A DNA stretch of 64,000 nt from Faecalibacterium sp. I3-3-89 (GCF_023347275.1 NZ_CP094468.1:2604001-2668000); one strand, 5' to 3'; counted from the stretch's first letter, positions 49,562-60,024 are shown. A program made the numbers and translations. Notes: a model not told the origin generated them from the sequence alone.

Positions 49562-50455
49562 ATGAATCCCTCCACTCCTCATCCTCAGCACCGACGCCTC
49601 ACCCGCGCTGAGCTGCGCCGCCGCAGGCGCAGACGTGCCATCCGCCGGGTGGCCGGGCTTACCCTGATGCTCTGCGTCGCCGCGGGCGGCGTCTCCTTCC
49701 TGCTCACCCGCCGCGCCGCCATCCCCAGCGCCTCGGCGGCGTCTGCGGCCCCTCTCCCGGCGCAGAGCGCCCCGCAGGAGGCCGCAGCGTCCAGCGTCCC
49801 CGAGAACACCGCCCCCTCCAACGCCCTCGGCCTCACCGCCGACGAGGCCCGCGCCCTGCTGGCCGACCCGCTGATGGTGCTGGTGAACCACACCAACAAG
49901 ATGCCGGACGACTACACCTTTGACACCAAGGAGTGCGGCTCTGCCACCGCCGTGAACAAGACTCTCCAGACGGCGGCCTGCGACGCCTTCCTCGCCATGC
50001 AGAAGGCCGCAGCCGCCGACGGCGTCACCGTCTGGATGCAGAGCGGCTACCGCAGCGTCAAGTACCAGACCAGCCTCTACGAGAAAAAGACCCAGTACTA
50101 CCTCAACAAGGGCTATGACAACGCCGCTGCCAAGGAAAAGGCCGCAGCCGTCGTCAACCCTCCGGGCTACTCCGAGCACAACTGCGGCCTCGCCGCCGAT
50201 CTGAACAGCCCCGAGCACACCGGGCTGGACGAGGGCTTCGAGAACACCGCCGCCTTCCGCTGGCTCTGTGCACACGCCGGGGACTACGGCTTCATCCTCC
50301 GCTACCCGAAGGACGCCGAGGACAAGACCGAGATCATCTACGAGCCGTGGCACTGGCGGTATGTCGGCGTCGAAAATGCGGCCCGGATCAACGCCAGCGG
50401 CCTCTGCTTCGAGGAGTATATCCAGACGCTGCGGGACATCGCGGCCGAAGGCTGA
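49562..50455 (+). CDS. D-Ala-D-Ala carboxypeptidase, VanY/M15B family
   Basis: 297 aa. An Arg-rich cytoplasmic start (AELRRRRRRRAIRRV), one membrane helix (AGLTLMLCVAAGGVSFLL) and an Ala/Ser/Pro linker precede the M15B domain (about 105-295). Zinc and catalytic blocks are QSGYRSVKYQ, SEHNCGLAADLN (HxxxxxxD) and EPWHWRYVG (ExxH). It should trim the terminal D-Ala from cell-wall pentapeptides. It is divergent from spoVAC. The ribosome site is GAAAGAAGG. Confidence 0.9.
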   Translation: MNPSTPHPQHRRLTRAELRRRRRRRAIRRVAGLTLMLCVAAGGVSFLLTRRAAIPSASAASAAPLPAQSAPQEAAASSVPENTAPSNALGLTADEARALLADPLMVLVNHTNKMPDDYTFDTKECGSATAVNKTLQTAACDAFLAMQKAAAADGVTVWMQSGYRSVKYQTSLYEKKTQYYLNKGYDNAAAKEKAAAVVNPPGYSEHNCGLAADLNSPEHTGLDEGFENTAAFRWLCAHAGDYGFILRYPKDAEDKTEIIYEPWHWRYVGVENAARINASGLCFEEYIQTLRDIAAEG

Positions 50456-50599
50456 CCCGACCGGTGAAGAAAAGGTTAAAAATCTTGCAGTTCGTTTGCA
50501 ATCCGAACCTCGTTATGATAGACTGATAAGGGTCTTGGGCCGACGCTTTTCGGTGCGGCCGGGCCTTGGAAATTTAACGACAAAAGAGGGAAATCTTCT

Positions 50600-51184
50600 A
50601 TGAATATTCGTCTGAAACTCGTCCTTTCTGCTGCTGCGCTGGCTGCGGGCTGTGTCCTGCTGACAGGCTGCGGCGGCTCTGCCTCCTCTGCATCCTCTTC
50701 GGCATCCTCTGCGGCCTCCTCCGGGGCTGCCAGCCAGAGCGCCTCTGAGCCTGCTGCTTCCGTCTCCGCCGAGGAGAACGGCGCTTCCGACGCCGTGGCC
50801 TCTGCCGTGGACGCCCTGCTGGAAACGAACCCCATCTCCAACCAGTTTGAGATCACAGCCATGAACATCGAGTACGACTTCGGCCTGAAGGCCGACGATG
50901 TCACCAGCTACAAGGGCATCAAGAGCAACGACAACGGCGACGCCGGCCTCGTGCTGGCCATCCAGCCCGCCGCAGGCAAGGCACAGGATGTCATGGACAC
51001 CCTCAAGACCTACCAGCAGGATCAGGTGGCCTTCTACGGCAACTACGCCGAGTTTGCTGAGGCACAGTCCAACGTGGAGAATGCCATCATCGACGTCAGC
51101 GACGACCTCGTGGTGATGATCATTGCCTCCAACGGCTGCTCTGCCGACCTGACCAGCGCCGTCAACGGCGTTCTGGGCAAGTAA
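50600..51184 (+). CDS. DUF4358-type lipoprotein
   Basis: 194 aa. Lipoprotein signal peptide with lipobox LTGC (Cys23), then a Ser/Ala-rich spacer of about 50 aa. The folded part (about 75-194) contains FEITAMNIEYDFGLKADDVTSY, GDAGLVLAIQPAAGKAQDV and a final CSADLTSAVNGVLGK, as in the DUF4358 family. DUF4358 genes often sit with MBOAT and DHHW genes, as they do here, so a role in the surface acylation machinery is likely. It has its own terminator. Confidence 0.82.
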   Translation: MNIRLKLVLSAAALAAGCVLLTGCGGSASSASSSASSAASSGAASQSASEPAASVSAEENGASDAVASAVDALLETNPISNQFEITAMNIEYDFGLKADDVTSYKGIKSNDNGDAGLVLAIQPAAGKAQDVMDTLKTYQQDQVAFYGNYAEFAEAQSNVENAIIDVSDDLVVMIIASNGCSADLTSAVNGVLGK

Positions 51185-51197
51185 AGAAGCGCTTCCG

Positions 51198-51227
51198 GGC
51201 CGGTGCCGCAGCGGCATCGGCCTTTTT
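51198..51227 (+). terminator. Terminator after the DUF4358 lipoprotein gene
   Basis: GGCCGGTGCCG / CGGCATCGGCC eleven-bp stem (one G-T pair), CAG loop, TTTTT. Confidence 0.9.
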
Positions 51228-51237
51228 CGCTTTGGTA

Positions 51238-51290
51238 AAACCTCTCACGCAGCGCCTCCCGGCGCTGTCCGCTCCCCCCACCGGGGAAAG
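51238..51290 (-). repeat. Degenerate palindromic repeat module, copy 5
   Basis: On the minus strand a CCCCGGTGGGG core, variable hairpin CAGCGCC-GGGA-GGCGCTG, then GTGAGAGGTT. It keeps the overall plan of the other copies but the linker is lost and several bases differ. It ends just upstream of the ribosome site of the MBOAT gene. Confidence 0.6.
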
Positions 51291-51310
51291 TCCGAAAGGA
51301 GACTGACGCC

Positions 51311-52729
51311 GTGGTCTTCAGCACCATCATCTTTCTGCTGCGCTTTCTGCCCATCACGCTGGCGCTCTATTACCTCGCGCCCCCGAAGCTCAAAAACACC
51401 GTCCTCTTCCTGTGCAGCCTCGTGTTCTACTGCTGGGGCGAGGTACGGTTTTTCCCGGTCATGCTGGCCCTCATCCTTATCAACTACCTCTGCGGACTCG
51501 GGCTTGAGCGCTTCGACCGGAACCGGACGGCCCGCCTCGTCCTGCTGCTCATCGCACTGGCGGGCAGCCTCGGGATGCTCTTCTACTTCAAGTATGCAAA
51601 CTTTGTGCTCAGCAGCCTCAACGCCCTCTTCGGCACCAGCTTTGCGGCCATCCCGGGCATCAGCGTGCTGCCGCTGGGCATCAGCTTCTACACCTTCCAG
51701 ACCCTCTCCTACACCATCGACGTCTACCGCCGGGACGTGAAGACCGAGCACAACATCATCGACTTCGGCGCTTACGTCGTCATGTTCCCCCAGCTCATCG
51801 CAGGCCCCATCGTCAAGTACCGGGACGTCTCCGACCGCCTCCACGTCTACAAAGGCCGCTATAACTTAAAGCAGATCGAGGAGGGCATGACCCTCTTCAC
51901 CTTCGGTCTGGCGAAGAAAGTCCTGCTGGCCGACGCCGTCGGCGCCCTCTGGACCGACATCATCGGGGTAGCGGACAGCCCCTCCGTCTCCTTCGTGGGC
52001 CTTGCCAACGCCTCCACTCCGCTGGTCTGGCTGGGCGTCATCGCCTACTCCTTACAGCTCTATTTCGACTTTTCCGGCTACTCCATGATGGGCATCGGCA
52101 TGGGCAAGATGCTGGGCTTCGACTTTCCCCAGAACTTCAACTACCCTTATATCTCCGCCTCCATCACCGAGTTCTGGCGGCGCTGGCACATGACCCTCTC
52201 GGGCTGGTTCCGGGAGTATGTCTATATCCCCCTCGGCGGCAACCGGAAGGGCCTCCGGCGTCAGATCTTCAACCTCTTTGTCGTCGAGCTGCTCACGGGC
52301 ATCTGGCACGGCGCGAACTGGAACTTCATCTGCTGGGGCTTATACTATTTCGTGCTGCTGGCTCTGGAAAAACTCTTCCTGCTGCCCTATCTGAAGAAGG
52401 GCAGGGTCTGGCCCCATCTCTACACCCTCTTCCTCGTGGTGGTGGGCTGGGCCATGTTCGTGGGCAACGACGCGGGCGTGGAGTTCGGGCTGCTGTTCCA
52501 AAAGCTCTTTATCCCATCCGGCGGCGTGATGCCCCTTTACTTCCTGCGCAACTACGGCGTGCTGCTGGCGGTCTCTGTCCTCTGCTGCACCCCGCTCATC
52601 GAAAAGCTGTGGGACCTGCTTTCCCGCCATGCCGTCACCAAGGCGCTGACCATTCTGGCCCTCCTGACCATCTCGATGGCCTATGTCGTGGGCAGCACCA
52701 ACAGCCCGTTCCTGTATTTCAACTTCTAA
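51311..52729 (+). CDS. MBOAT-family O-acyltransferase (AlgI/PatA/DltB-like)
   Basis: 472 aa with about 10-12 membrane helices. LPLGISFYTFQTLSYTIDVY, FPQLIAGPIVKYRDV, FDFSGYSMMGIGMGKMLGF, FWRRWHMTLSGWFREYVY and LLTGIWHGANWNFICWG are hallmark blocks; the His in IWHGANW is the invariant catalytic residue. It should transfer acetyl groups across the membrane to an exopolysaccharide or wall polymer. The start is a GTG at 51311, nine nt after AAAGGAG. It overlaps no neighbour, and is followed by the DHHW gene after 15 nt. Confidence 0.92.
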   Translation: MVFSTIIFLLRFLPITLALYYLAPPKLKNTVLFLCSLVFYCWGEVRFFPVMLALILINYLCGLGLERFDRNRTARLVLLLIALAGSLGMLFYFKYANFVLSSLNALFGTSFAAIPGISVLPLGISFYTFQTLSYTIDVYRRDVKTEHNIIDFGAYVVMFPQLIAGPIVKYRDVSDRLHVYKGRYNLKQIEEGMTLFTFGLAKKVLLADAVGALWTDIIGVADSPSVSFVGLANASTPLVWLGVIAYSLQLYFDFSGYSMMGIGMGKMLGFDFPQNFNYPYISASITEFWRRWHMTLSGWFREYVYIPLGGNRKGLRRQIFNLFVVELLTGIWHGANWNFICWGLYYFVLLALEKLFLLPYLKKGRVWPHLYTLFLVVVGWAMFVGNDAGVEFGLLFQKLFIPSGGVMPLYFLRNYGVLLAVSVLCCTPLIEKLWDLLSRHAVTKALTILALLTISMAYVVGSTNSPFLYFNF

Positions 52730-52744
52730 GAGGAGGCGCAAACG

Positions 52745-53923
52745 ATGGCGAAACATTCGAAGCGCTCTGCTTCCATCTTCCGTTACCCGGTGCTGCTCGC
52801 ATTCAGCCTGTTTTTCGTGGGGCTGTTCGCCCTCGACCTCGTCACCCCGGACAGGGCCTATAGTGAGCTGGAAAACACCACCCTCTCCCAGCGGCCCAGC
52901 CTGTCCAGCTTCTCGGCAGACGGCCTGAACAAGTTCTTCACGGCCTACACCAAGTACGTCAAGGATCAGGTGGCGGGCCGCGACAACTGGGTCGCCCTCC
53001 AGAGCACCGTAGAGACCAAGGTGATGCAGAAGGAGCAGAGCGGCGGCATCCTGCTGGGCAAAGAGCATATGATGTTCCCCCGCACCTACGGTCTGGTCTC
53101 CAGCGAGACGCGCACCCTGCCCAAGAATACAGCCGCCCTTGAAGCCCTCTGCCAGCGGTACCCGGGCCTCGTCAATGTGATGCTGGTGCCTGCGGCGTCC
53201 GCTGTCTACCCTGAGAACGTCCCCGCAGGCGCTCCCCTGCTGGACGAGGACCGTTATCTCGACGCCCTCTCAGAGGCCGTGCAGACCGCCGGAGGCCGGT
53301 TTGTGGACGTGCGGCAGACCCTCGCCGACCACAAGGGCGAATATATCTACTACCGCACCGACCATCACTGGACGAGCACCGGCGCATACTATGCCTACCA
53401 GCAGCTCTGCACCGCACTGGGCCTTACGCCCTTTGACCCCTCGGCCCATACAGCCCGGACGGCAGAGGGCTTCTACGGCACCCACTACTCCAAGGCCCGG
53501 ACGCCCGACGCCGAGCCGGACACCATCACCTACTACGACCTGCCCAACGCCCTGACCATCTACACCGTCACCGCCCCGGGCCAGCCCGCCGAGGGCGAGA
53601 CCACCGGCCTCTACGACACGGACAAGCTTTCCGTCTACGACAAGTACGCCATGTTCCTCCACGGCAACAACGGCCTGAGCCGCATCAAGGGCGACGGCAC
53701 CGGGCGCGGTCGAATTTTGGTCATCAAGGACAGCTACGCCAACTGCTTCGTGCCCTACCTGACGGCCAACTATGCCGACATCGACGTGGTGGACTTCCGC
53801 AACTACAACTACGGCCTCGACCAGCTCATCGCGGACAACGGCTATGACCAGATCCTCGTGCTCTACAGCTTCGACAGCTTCAAGAGCGACCCCTACCTCT
53901 ACCGGGCTGGTGCCGCAGGCTGA
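52745..53923 (+). CDS. DHHW-family protein (AlgX/AlgJ-like SGNH hydrolase fold)
   Basis: 392 aa. An N-terminal helix (YPVLLAFSLFFVGLFALDLV) anchors it, so it acts outside the membrane. IYYRTDHHWTSTGAYYAY carries the DHHW motif and VIKDSYANCFVPYL the nucleophile Ser-containing block of the SGNH-like fold. Such proteins accept acetyl groups from MBOAT partners and pass them to the polymer in the AlgI/AlgX systems (family knowledge). AGAGGAGG lies 8 nt before the ATG. No glycosyltransferases are adjacent, so the polymer is unknown. Confidence 0.88.
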   Translation: MAKHSKRSASIFRYPVLLAFSLFFVGLFALDLVTPDRAYSELENTTLSQRPSLSSFSADGLNKFFTAYTKYVKDQVAGRDNWVALQSTVETKVMQKEQSGGILLGKEHMMFPRTYGLVSSETRTLPKNTAALEALCQRYPGLVNVMLVPAASAVYPENVPAGAPLLDEDRYLDALSEAVQTAGGRFVDVRQTLADHKGEYIYYRTDHHWTSTGAYYAYQQLCTALGLTPFDPSAHTARTAEGFYGTHYSKARTPDAEPDTITYYDLPNALTIYTVTAPGQPAEGETTGLYDTDKLSVYDKYAMFLHGNNGLSRIKGDGTGRGRILVIKDSYANCFVPYLTANYADIDVVDFRNYNYGLDQLIADNGYDQILVLYSFDSFKSDPYLYRAGAAG

Positions 53924-54012
53924 TGCTGGAAATTATTGCAGTGCTTTTCCACAAACTTCAAGGTTGTTTTTCATGCATTTTCCCGGGTTTTTGTCGTTTC
54001 TAGCCAAAACAC

Positions 54013-54041
54013 TTGCACAAAACACGGCCTTGTAGTAGAAT
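54013..54041 (+). promoter_or_regulatory. Promoter of the MAM-like gene pair
   Basis: TTGCAC (54013-54018), 17-nt spacer, TAGAAT (54036-54041). The leader of about 75 nt has two small hairpins, GAAC-ATG-GTTC and AGGCGG-TGTA-CCGCCT (54081-54096), the second ending shortly before AAAAGGAG. Confidence 0.7.
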
Positions 54042-54122
54042 GATGCTGACAGAGAACATGGTTCTGTCTGAGGGAAATTCAGGCGGTGTACCGCCTGCTG
54101 ATACAAAAGGAGTGTTTCACCT

Positions 54123-54455
54123 ATGAAGAAATATATGGAGCTTCCCGCTGGTTATACCGCCCTTTCCGAAGATGAGATGACCTACACCTCCGGCGGCAGC
54201 GCTGTGGGCGGTGTCGTCACCGTCGTGGGCGTCGCTGTTCTGGCTTCCAGCTATGTCTGGGGCATCTCGCAGGCCAAGGATTGGCTCAGTGTTTCCAGCA
54301 ACCGCAAGGGCAACCTCTTCACCGTGCTGGGCCGTGCGTCCGACGCCCTCAGTGAGGATATGTCCAAGTCCCCCTCCAACTTCCTGCGTGACACGGTGGC
54401 CGCCGGTACGGTCATCGCTCTTGCCCCCCTGAGCGCCATCCTGCTCATCCTGTAA
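54123..54455 (+). CDS. MAM-like secreted peptide with double-glycine leader (1)
   Basis: 110 aa. Residues 1-25 form a leader ending LSEDEMTYTSGG, close to the bacteriocin consensus LSxxELxxIxGG, with cleavage predicted after Gly25. The mature part (85 aa) has a Gly/Val/Ala-rich hydrophobic segment (VGGVVTVVGVAVLASSYVWG), a basic middle (NRKGNLFTVLG) and a hydrophobic C-terminus (VIALAPLSAILLIL). The leader is alignable without gaps to that of the next gene and, from memory, to the Faecalibacterium anti-inflammatory protein MAM (EMTYVNGG type). AAAAGGAG is 10 nt upstream. A dedicated C39-peptidase ABC exporter is expected but lies outside the window. Confidence 0.75.
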   Translation: MKKYMELPAGYTALSEDEMTYTSGGSAVGGVVTVVGVAVLASSYVWGISQAKDWLSVSSNRKGNLFTVLGRASDALSEDMSKSPSNFLRDTVAAGTVIALAPLSAILLIL

Positions 54456-54496
54456 GCTTCCCCCGCGGCGTTCCGTAAGCTTCGCCTCTCTCTTGA

Positions 54497-54521
54497 AAAA
54501 ACGATGCACCGTGCATCGTTT
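54497..54521. terminator. Symmetrical hairpin between the two MAM-like genes
   Basis: AAAACGATGCA / TGCATCGTTTT perfect 11-bp stem around CCG, with an A-run before it and Ts at the end. It can end transcription in either direction. Since no promoter fits between it and the second gene (about 20 nt), the second gene probably depends on read-through or RNA processing. Confidence 0.8.
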
Positions 54522-54550
54522 TGGGATATTGTTCGTAAAGGAGTGCTACT

Positions 54551-54877
54551 ATGGAAAACATCATGATGCTTCCCGCTTCCTATTGCGTTATGAACGAAGA
54601 GGAAATGACCTATACCTCTGGTGGTGCCAACATCGTTCAGGCAGCAGCAGCTGTTTTTATCCCGTTCTACGGATGGTTCGCCGGTGTCGCCGGTGTGCGC
54701 GACTACCGGAAGTCTCATCCGAAGGACTGGACCAGCACTGGCCCGGATGCTCTGACCCGTTATATGGATAAGAGCGTCGCCAATGCATTCTACGGCCTCG
54801 GCTGCACCTTCTGGACGGTGTCCAGCTGCTTCACGGGCGTCGGCCTCTTGATCAACGCACTTGTCATCTTCAGCTGA
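54551..54877 (+). CDS. MAM-like secreted peptide with double-glycine leader (2)
   Basis: 108 aa. The leader has exactly the same length (25 aa) as gene 1 and shares LPA-x-Y at positions 7-11, Glu16, Glu18 and MTYTSGG at 19-25. The following GANIVQAAAAV closely recalls the start of mature MAM (GGANFIDAIGAV, from memory). The mature part (83 aa) has hydrophobic helices VFIPFYGWFAGVAGV and CFTGVGLLINALVIF with DYRKSHPKDWTSTG between, and three cysteines. AAAGGAG lies 7 nt before the ATG. Export by a C39-type ABC transporter is inferred. Confidence 0.78.
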   Translation: MENIMMLPASYCVMNEEEMTYTSGGANIVQAAAAVFIPFYGWFAGVAGVRDYRKSHPKDWTSTGPDALTRYMDKSVANAFYGLGCTFWTVSSCFTGVGLLINALVIFS

Positions 54878-54906
54878 TAAGTCAGGAGACTCCAAAGAAC
54901 AACAAA

Positions 54907-54951
54907 GGCGGGTGCTCTTCCCGATGGGGAAGGGCACCCGCCCTCTTTTTT
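54907..54951 (+). terminator. Terminator of the MAM-like pair
   Basis: GGCGGGTGC-T-CTTCCC / GGGAAG-G-GCACCCGCC long stem with GATG loop, followed by CTCTTTTTT. It lies between convergent transcripts and may also stop dnaJ transcription. Confidence 0.9.
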
Positions 54952-54956
54952 ACGTT

Positions 54957-56129
54957 TTACTGGAACATATCCTTCAGCTTCTTGAAGAAGCCCTTGCGCT
55001 TTTCGTAGTTCTCTTCTTTCAGAGTGCCCTCGAACTTCTTCAGAGCGTCGCGCTGGGTCTTGCTGAGCTTCTTGGGGATCTCGACCTCGCACCTGACGTA
55101 CATATCGCCCCGGCCCCGGCCATTCAGGTACTGGATGCCCTTGCCCCGCAGGCGGAAGGTGGTGCCGCTCTGGGTACCCTCGGGCACAGTGACCTCCACC
55201 TTGCCGTCGATCGAGGGCACGGTGATGCTGTCGCCCAGAACCGCTTGACTGTAGGTGATGGGGACGATGACGTAGACGTCGTAGCCGTCGCGCTGGAACA
55301 CCTCGCTGGGACGGACCGTGACCATCACGATGACGTCACCGGCGGGGCCGCCGTTGGCACCGGCGTCGCCCATGCCCCGCAGTGCAAAGCTCTGATCGTC
55401 GTCGATGCCCATGGGGATGGACACCTCCAGCGTCTTCTTTGCTGCGGTCTTGCCGCTGCCGTGGCAGCTCTTGCAGGGGTTCTTGACCAGCTTGCCCTTG
55501 CCGCCGCAGCGGGAGCAGGGCTGCTGGGTCTGCATGACACCGAAGGGCGTGCGCTGCTGACGGATGACGAAGCCTCTGCCGCCGCAGTCGGGGCAGGTCT
55601 CAGGGCTGCTGCCGGCAGCGCAGCCGCTGCCGTGGCACTCGGTGCACTCCTGCTGACGGGTGATGGTGATGTTCTTCTTGCAGCCATGCACCGCCTCGTC
55701 AAAGCTCAGGGTGATGCGCACCCGGATGTCCTGACCCTTGCGGGGGGCGTTGGGGTTCGCAGAGCGGGCCGAGCCGCCAAAGCCGCCGAAACCGCCGCCA
55801 AAGATGTCGCCGAAGATGTCGCCCAAGTCCACACCGTCGCCGCCGAAACCGCCGCCGAAGCCGCCCGGGCCGCCGCCGTTCTGGGCCGCATAGTTGGGGT
55901 CGACCCCGGCAAAGCCGTACTGGTCGTAGAGCTGGCGCTTCTTCTCATCGGAGAGCACCTCGTTCGCCTCGTTGATCTCCTTGAACTTTTCCTCGGCTTC
56001 CTTGTCGCCGGGGTTGTAGTCCGGGTGGTACTTCATGGCCAGCTTGCGGTAAGCCTTCTTGATCTCCGCATCGGTGGCCGTCTTGGATACACCCAGCACT
56101 TCGTAGTAATCGCGTTTCTCCTGTGCCAT
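54957..56129 (-). CDS. dnaJ: Chaperone protein DnaJ
   Basis: 390 aa. Type I Hsp40: J domain with HPD in YHPDYNPGD, a Gly/Phe-rich linker ([20 protein letters not shown]), four zinc-finger repeats [24 protein letters not shown] and CKSCHGSG, and the C-terminal substrate-binding domains. It stimulates the DnaK ATPase. The ATG at 56129 follows AGAGGTG; upstream in-frame codons lack homology. It is the last gene of the heat-shock operon. Confidence 0.95.
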   Translation of the reverse strand: MAQEKRDYYEVLGVSKTATDAEIKKAYRKLAMKYHPDYNPGDKEAEEKFKEINEANEVLSDEKKRQLYDQYGFAGVDPNYAAQNGGGPGGFGGGFGGDGVDLGDIFGDIFGGGFGGFGGSARSANPNAPRKGQDIRVRITLSFDEAVHGCKKNITITRQQECTECHGSGCAAGSSPETCPDCGGRGFVIRQQRTPFGVMQTQQPCSRCGGKGKLVKNPCKSCHGSGKTAAKKTLEVSIPMGIDDDQSFALRGMGDAGANGGPAGDVIVMVTVRPSEVFQRDGYDVYVIVPITYSQAVLGDSITVPSIDGKVEVTVPEGTQSGTTFRLRGKGIQYLNGRGRGDMYVRCEVEIPKKLSKTQRDALKKFEGTLKEENYEKRKGFFKKLKDMFQ

Positions 56130-56227
56130 AATCCAATCACCTCTCATGTAGCAGCAACCTCCCTGTTCCAGCAGCGCGCTGCTGTTTCCCGTGCAGCGAG
56201 ACTGAGAGGTCCTCTATAACCAGCAAG

Positions 56228-56262
56228 AGCCGCCCCGGCAAAACCGGAGCGGCTTTTGCTAT
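56228..56262. terminator. Hairpin between dnaK and dnaJ
   Basis: AGCCGCCCCGG / CCGGAGCGGCT stem with one mismatch around CAAAA. The T-run TTTTGC is on the plus strand; on the minus (operon) strand it is followed by CTCTTGC, so it is at most a weak attenuator or mRNA-stabilising hairpin lowering dnaJ relative to dnaK. Confidence 0.5.
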
Positions 56263-56313
56263 TCTACGCGTGCGTCCGCCGGTTTGGCCGGGCACACACT
56301 GCTGTGTCTCAGA

Positions 56314-58143
<1,830 letters not shown>

Positions 58144-58237
58144 AAATGAAGTCTCCTCTCAAAAGAACTTGTTTATCTCATGCTCGATGTGTGAAGCGGA
58201 TGTCTTATCTTCAAAACCCTTGCGGGTCTTTGCGATG

Positions 58238-58864
58238 TCACTCGGCCACCACGACGGTCGCGTGGCGGACGATCTTGTCGCCCAGCTTGTAGCCCTTCTG
58301 GTACACCGTGATGACGGTGCCGCTCTCCTGCCCGTCCGGGGCGGGGATCTGCTGGACGGCGTTCATGATGTTGGGGTCGAAGGGCTTGCCCAGCGCTTCG
58401 ATCTCCTCCACATGGAGGGCATCCAGCGCCTTGGCAGCCTTATCCAGCGTCATGATGACGCCCTTCTTGTAATTCTCGTCGGTGGTGGGAGCGTTGGCCG
58501 CCATCTCCAGCGTGTCAAGGATGGGGATGATCTGATTCACGGCAAAGGACACACCATCGTTGAACTTCTGGTCAGCCTCGCGGGTGGAGCGCTTGCGGTA
58601 GTTCTCGTACTCCGCTGCCATCCGCAGCAGCTGGTCTTTTGCCTGTGCGGCATTCTTCTCGGCCGTATCGAGCTTCGCCTTCACGGCGTCCATCTCGCGG
58701 GCCTTCTTGTTGAACCAGCCATCTTTCTTCTTGGCGTCTGCCGGTTCTGCCTCGGCCTCCTGCTCGGGGGCTGCGGCGGTCTCGGGCGCTTCCTGAGGTG
58801 CGGCTTCGGTCTCCTTCGCTTCCTGCTCGGGAGCTTCTGCCGTCTTCTTCGTCTCTTCGCTCAT
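58238..58864 (-). CDS. grpE: Nucleotide exchange factor GrpE
   Basis: 208 aa. A very acidic Glu/Ala-rich N-terminal extension (about 45 aa) precedes the coiled coil (AKLDTAEKNAAQAKDQLLRMAAEYENYRKR) and the beta-wing domain with IMNAVQQIPAPDGQESGTVI and YKLGDKIVRHATVVVAE. It releases ADP from DnaK. The start overlaps the hrcA stop as ATGA. Confidence 0.95.
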   Translation of the reverse strand: MSEETKKTAEAPEQEAKETEAAPQEAPETAAAPEQEAEAEPADAKKKDGWFNKKAREMDAVKAKLDTAEKNAAQAKDQLLRMAAEYENYRKRSTREADQKFNDGVSFAVNQIIPILDTLEMAANAPTTDENYKKGVIMTLDKAAKALDALHVEEIEALGKPFDPNIMNAVQQIPAPDGQESGTVITVYQKGYKLGDKIVRHATVVVAE

Positions 58865-59934
58865 TCCAGATCCTCCTTATATATCACAGTCCGCCGGGGT
58901 GCGGCCATCTGCGGGGTGTCTTTTCGTTTGCCGCTCATACCCTCGCCAAGCTCATCGGCGAAGAGGTGGAGCAGCGGCATCAGCTTCTGGAAGGGCATCC
59001 GGGTCGGCCCGATGAGGGCCACCGTGCCCCACAGCCCGCCGCCCACAAGGTAGCGGTCGCTGACGATGCACAGGCCGGGGATCTGAGGCTCCAGATCCTC
59101 GCCCAGCAGCACGCTCTCACTGCGCTCTGCCGGGGGTGCGATGATGTGGGCGGCCTGCTCCTCGTCGTTCAGCAAGGTGAGGATGTCGCCCACCCTGCCC
59201 TCCAGCTGAGGCCAGTCCAGCAGGTGCTGCTCACCGCCCAAGAATACATGGGGCTGTGCGGAGTCCTGCAAAATCGCGGCTGCGGCGCTGATGACCGGCA
59301 CAAGCTCCGGGTCGATCTGGCTGCACAGCTCGGCGAGCAGCCGGCTCGAAAGATCCACCGGCGCAACGAAGGTCAGGTTGCGGTTGAGCAGCGCGGCCAG
59401 CGCAGCGGCATTCTCCCGGGAAAGCCCGGTGCGGACCCGCGCCACACGGGTGCGGACGTAGCCTGCCGTCGTGACGGCCAGCACAGCCGCCGCGCTGCGG
59501 CCCACCTGAACGACTTCGTAGTGGGCGACGCAGAGGTCTTCGGCGCAGGGGGTGCTGACCGCGGCGGTGCAGCCGCTGATGGCGGCCAGCGCCTTGGCGG
59601 CACCCTGTGCCAGCTTTTCCGGCTCATGGTCAAGGCTGGCGAAGACGGCCTCCACCCGGGCGCGGGTCACGCGGTCCAGCGGCTGGTCGTCGGTCAGCAG
59701 ATTGTCGAGATAATAACGGTAGCCCTTGGCACTGGGGACACGGCCCGCGCTGGTGTGGGGCTGTTCCAGCAGACCCAGCTTGGTCAGCGCCGCCATTTCG
59801 TTGCGCAGCGTGGCGCTGGACACGGCCATATCAAAATAGTTTGCCAGCACACTGCTGCCCACAGGCTCGCCCTCGAGGCCATACAGCGCCACGATCGCCT
59901 GCAAGACTCGCTGCTTGCGTGCATCCATCGTCAT
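58861..59934 (-). CDS. hrcA: Heat-inducible transcription repressor HrcA
   Basis: 357 aa. N-terminal winged helix with EPVGSSVLANYFDMAVSSATLRNEMAALTKLGLLEQ and HTSAGRVPSAKGYRYYLD, the HrcA signatures; the GAF-like domain and the final domain (GLWGTVALIGPTRMPFQKLMP) follow. It binds CIRCE and represses its own operon until GroEL becomes limiting during heat stress. AAGGAGG lies 8 nt before the ATG at 59934. First gene of hrcA-grpE-dnaK-dnaJ. Confidence 0.95.
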   Translation of the reverse strand: MTMDARKQRVLQAIVALYGLEGEPVGSSVLANYFDMAVSSATLRNEMAALTKLGLLEQPHTSAGRVPSAKGYRYYLDNLLTDDQPLDRVTRARVEAVFASLDHEPEKLAQGAAKALAAISGCTAAVSTPCAEDLCVAHYEVVQVGRSAAAVLAVTTAGYVRTRVARVRTGLSRENAAALAALLNRNLTFVAPVDLSSRLLAELCSQIDPELVPVISAAAAILQDSAQPHVFLGGEQHLLDWPQLEGRVGDILTLLNDEEQAAHIIAPPAERSESVLLGEDLEPQIPGLCIVSDRYLVGGGLWGTVALIGPTRMPFQKLMPLLHLFADELGEGMSGKRKDTPQMAAPRRTVIYKEDLE

Positions 59935-59965
59935 AGCGCCTGCCTCCTTCTTGGCTTTTGTTTCT

Positions 59966-59992
59966 TTAGCACTCCATCTTCCTGAGTGCTAA
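59966..59992 (-). promoter_or_regulatory. CIRCE operator (perfect consensus)
   Basis: TTAGCACTC-N9-GAGTGCTAA matches the HrcA-binding consensus in all 18 bases. It lies immediately downstream of the -10 box, so bound HrcA blocks initiation. Confidence 0.97.
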
Positions 59993-59996
59993 GACC

Positions 59997-60024
59997 ATTA
60001 TAGCCAAAATTTTTTCCCTGTCAA
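59997..60024 (-). promoter_or_regulatory. SigA promoter of the hrcA-grpE-dnaK-dnaJ operon
   Basis: Perfect consensus boxes TTGACA (60019-60024) and TATAAT (59997-60002) with a 16-nt spacer on the minus strand. Confidence 0.92.

Noticed and set aside
56155..56215. Possible further copy of the palindromic repeat before dnaJ
   Set aside because: Only the ACTGAGAGGT tail matches; the GCTCCCC hairpin is missing and replaced by an unrelated CAGCAGCGCGCTGCTG palindrome.
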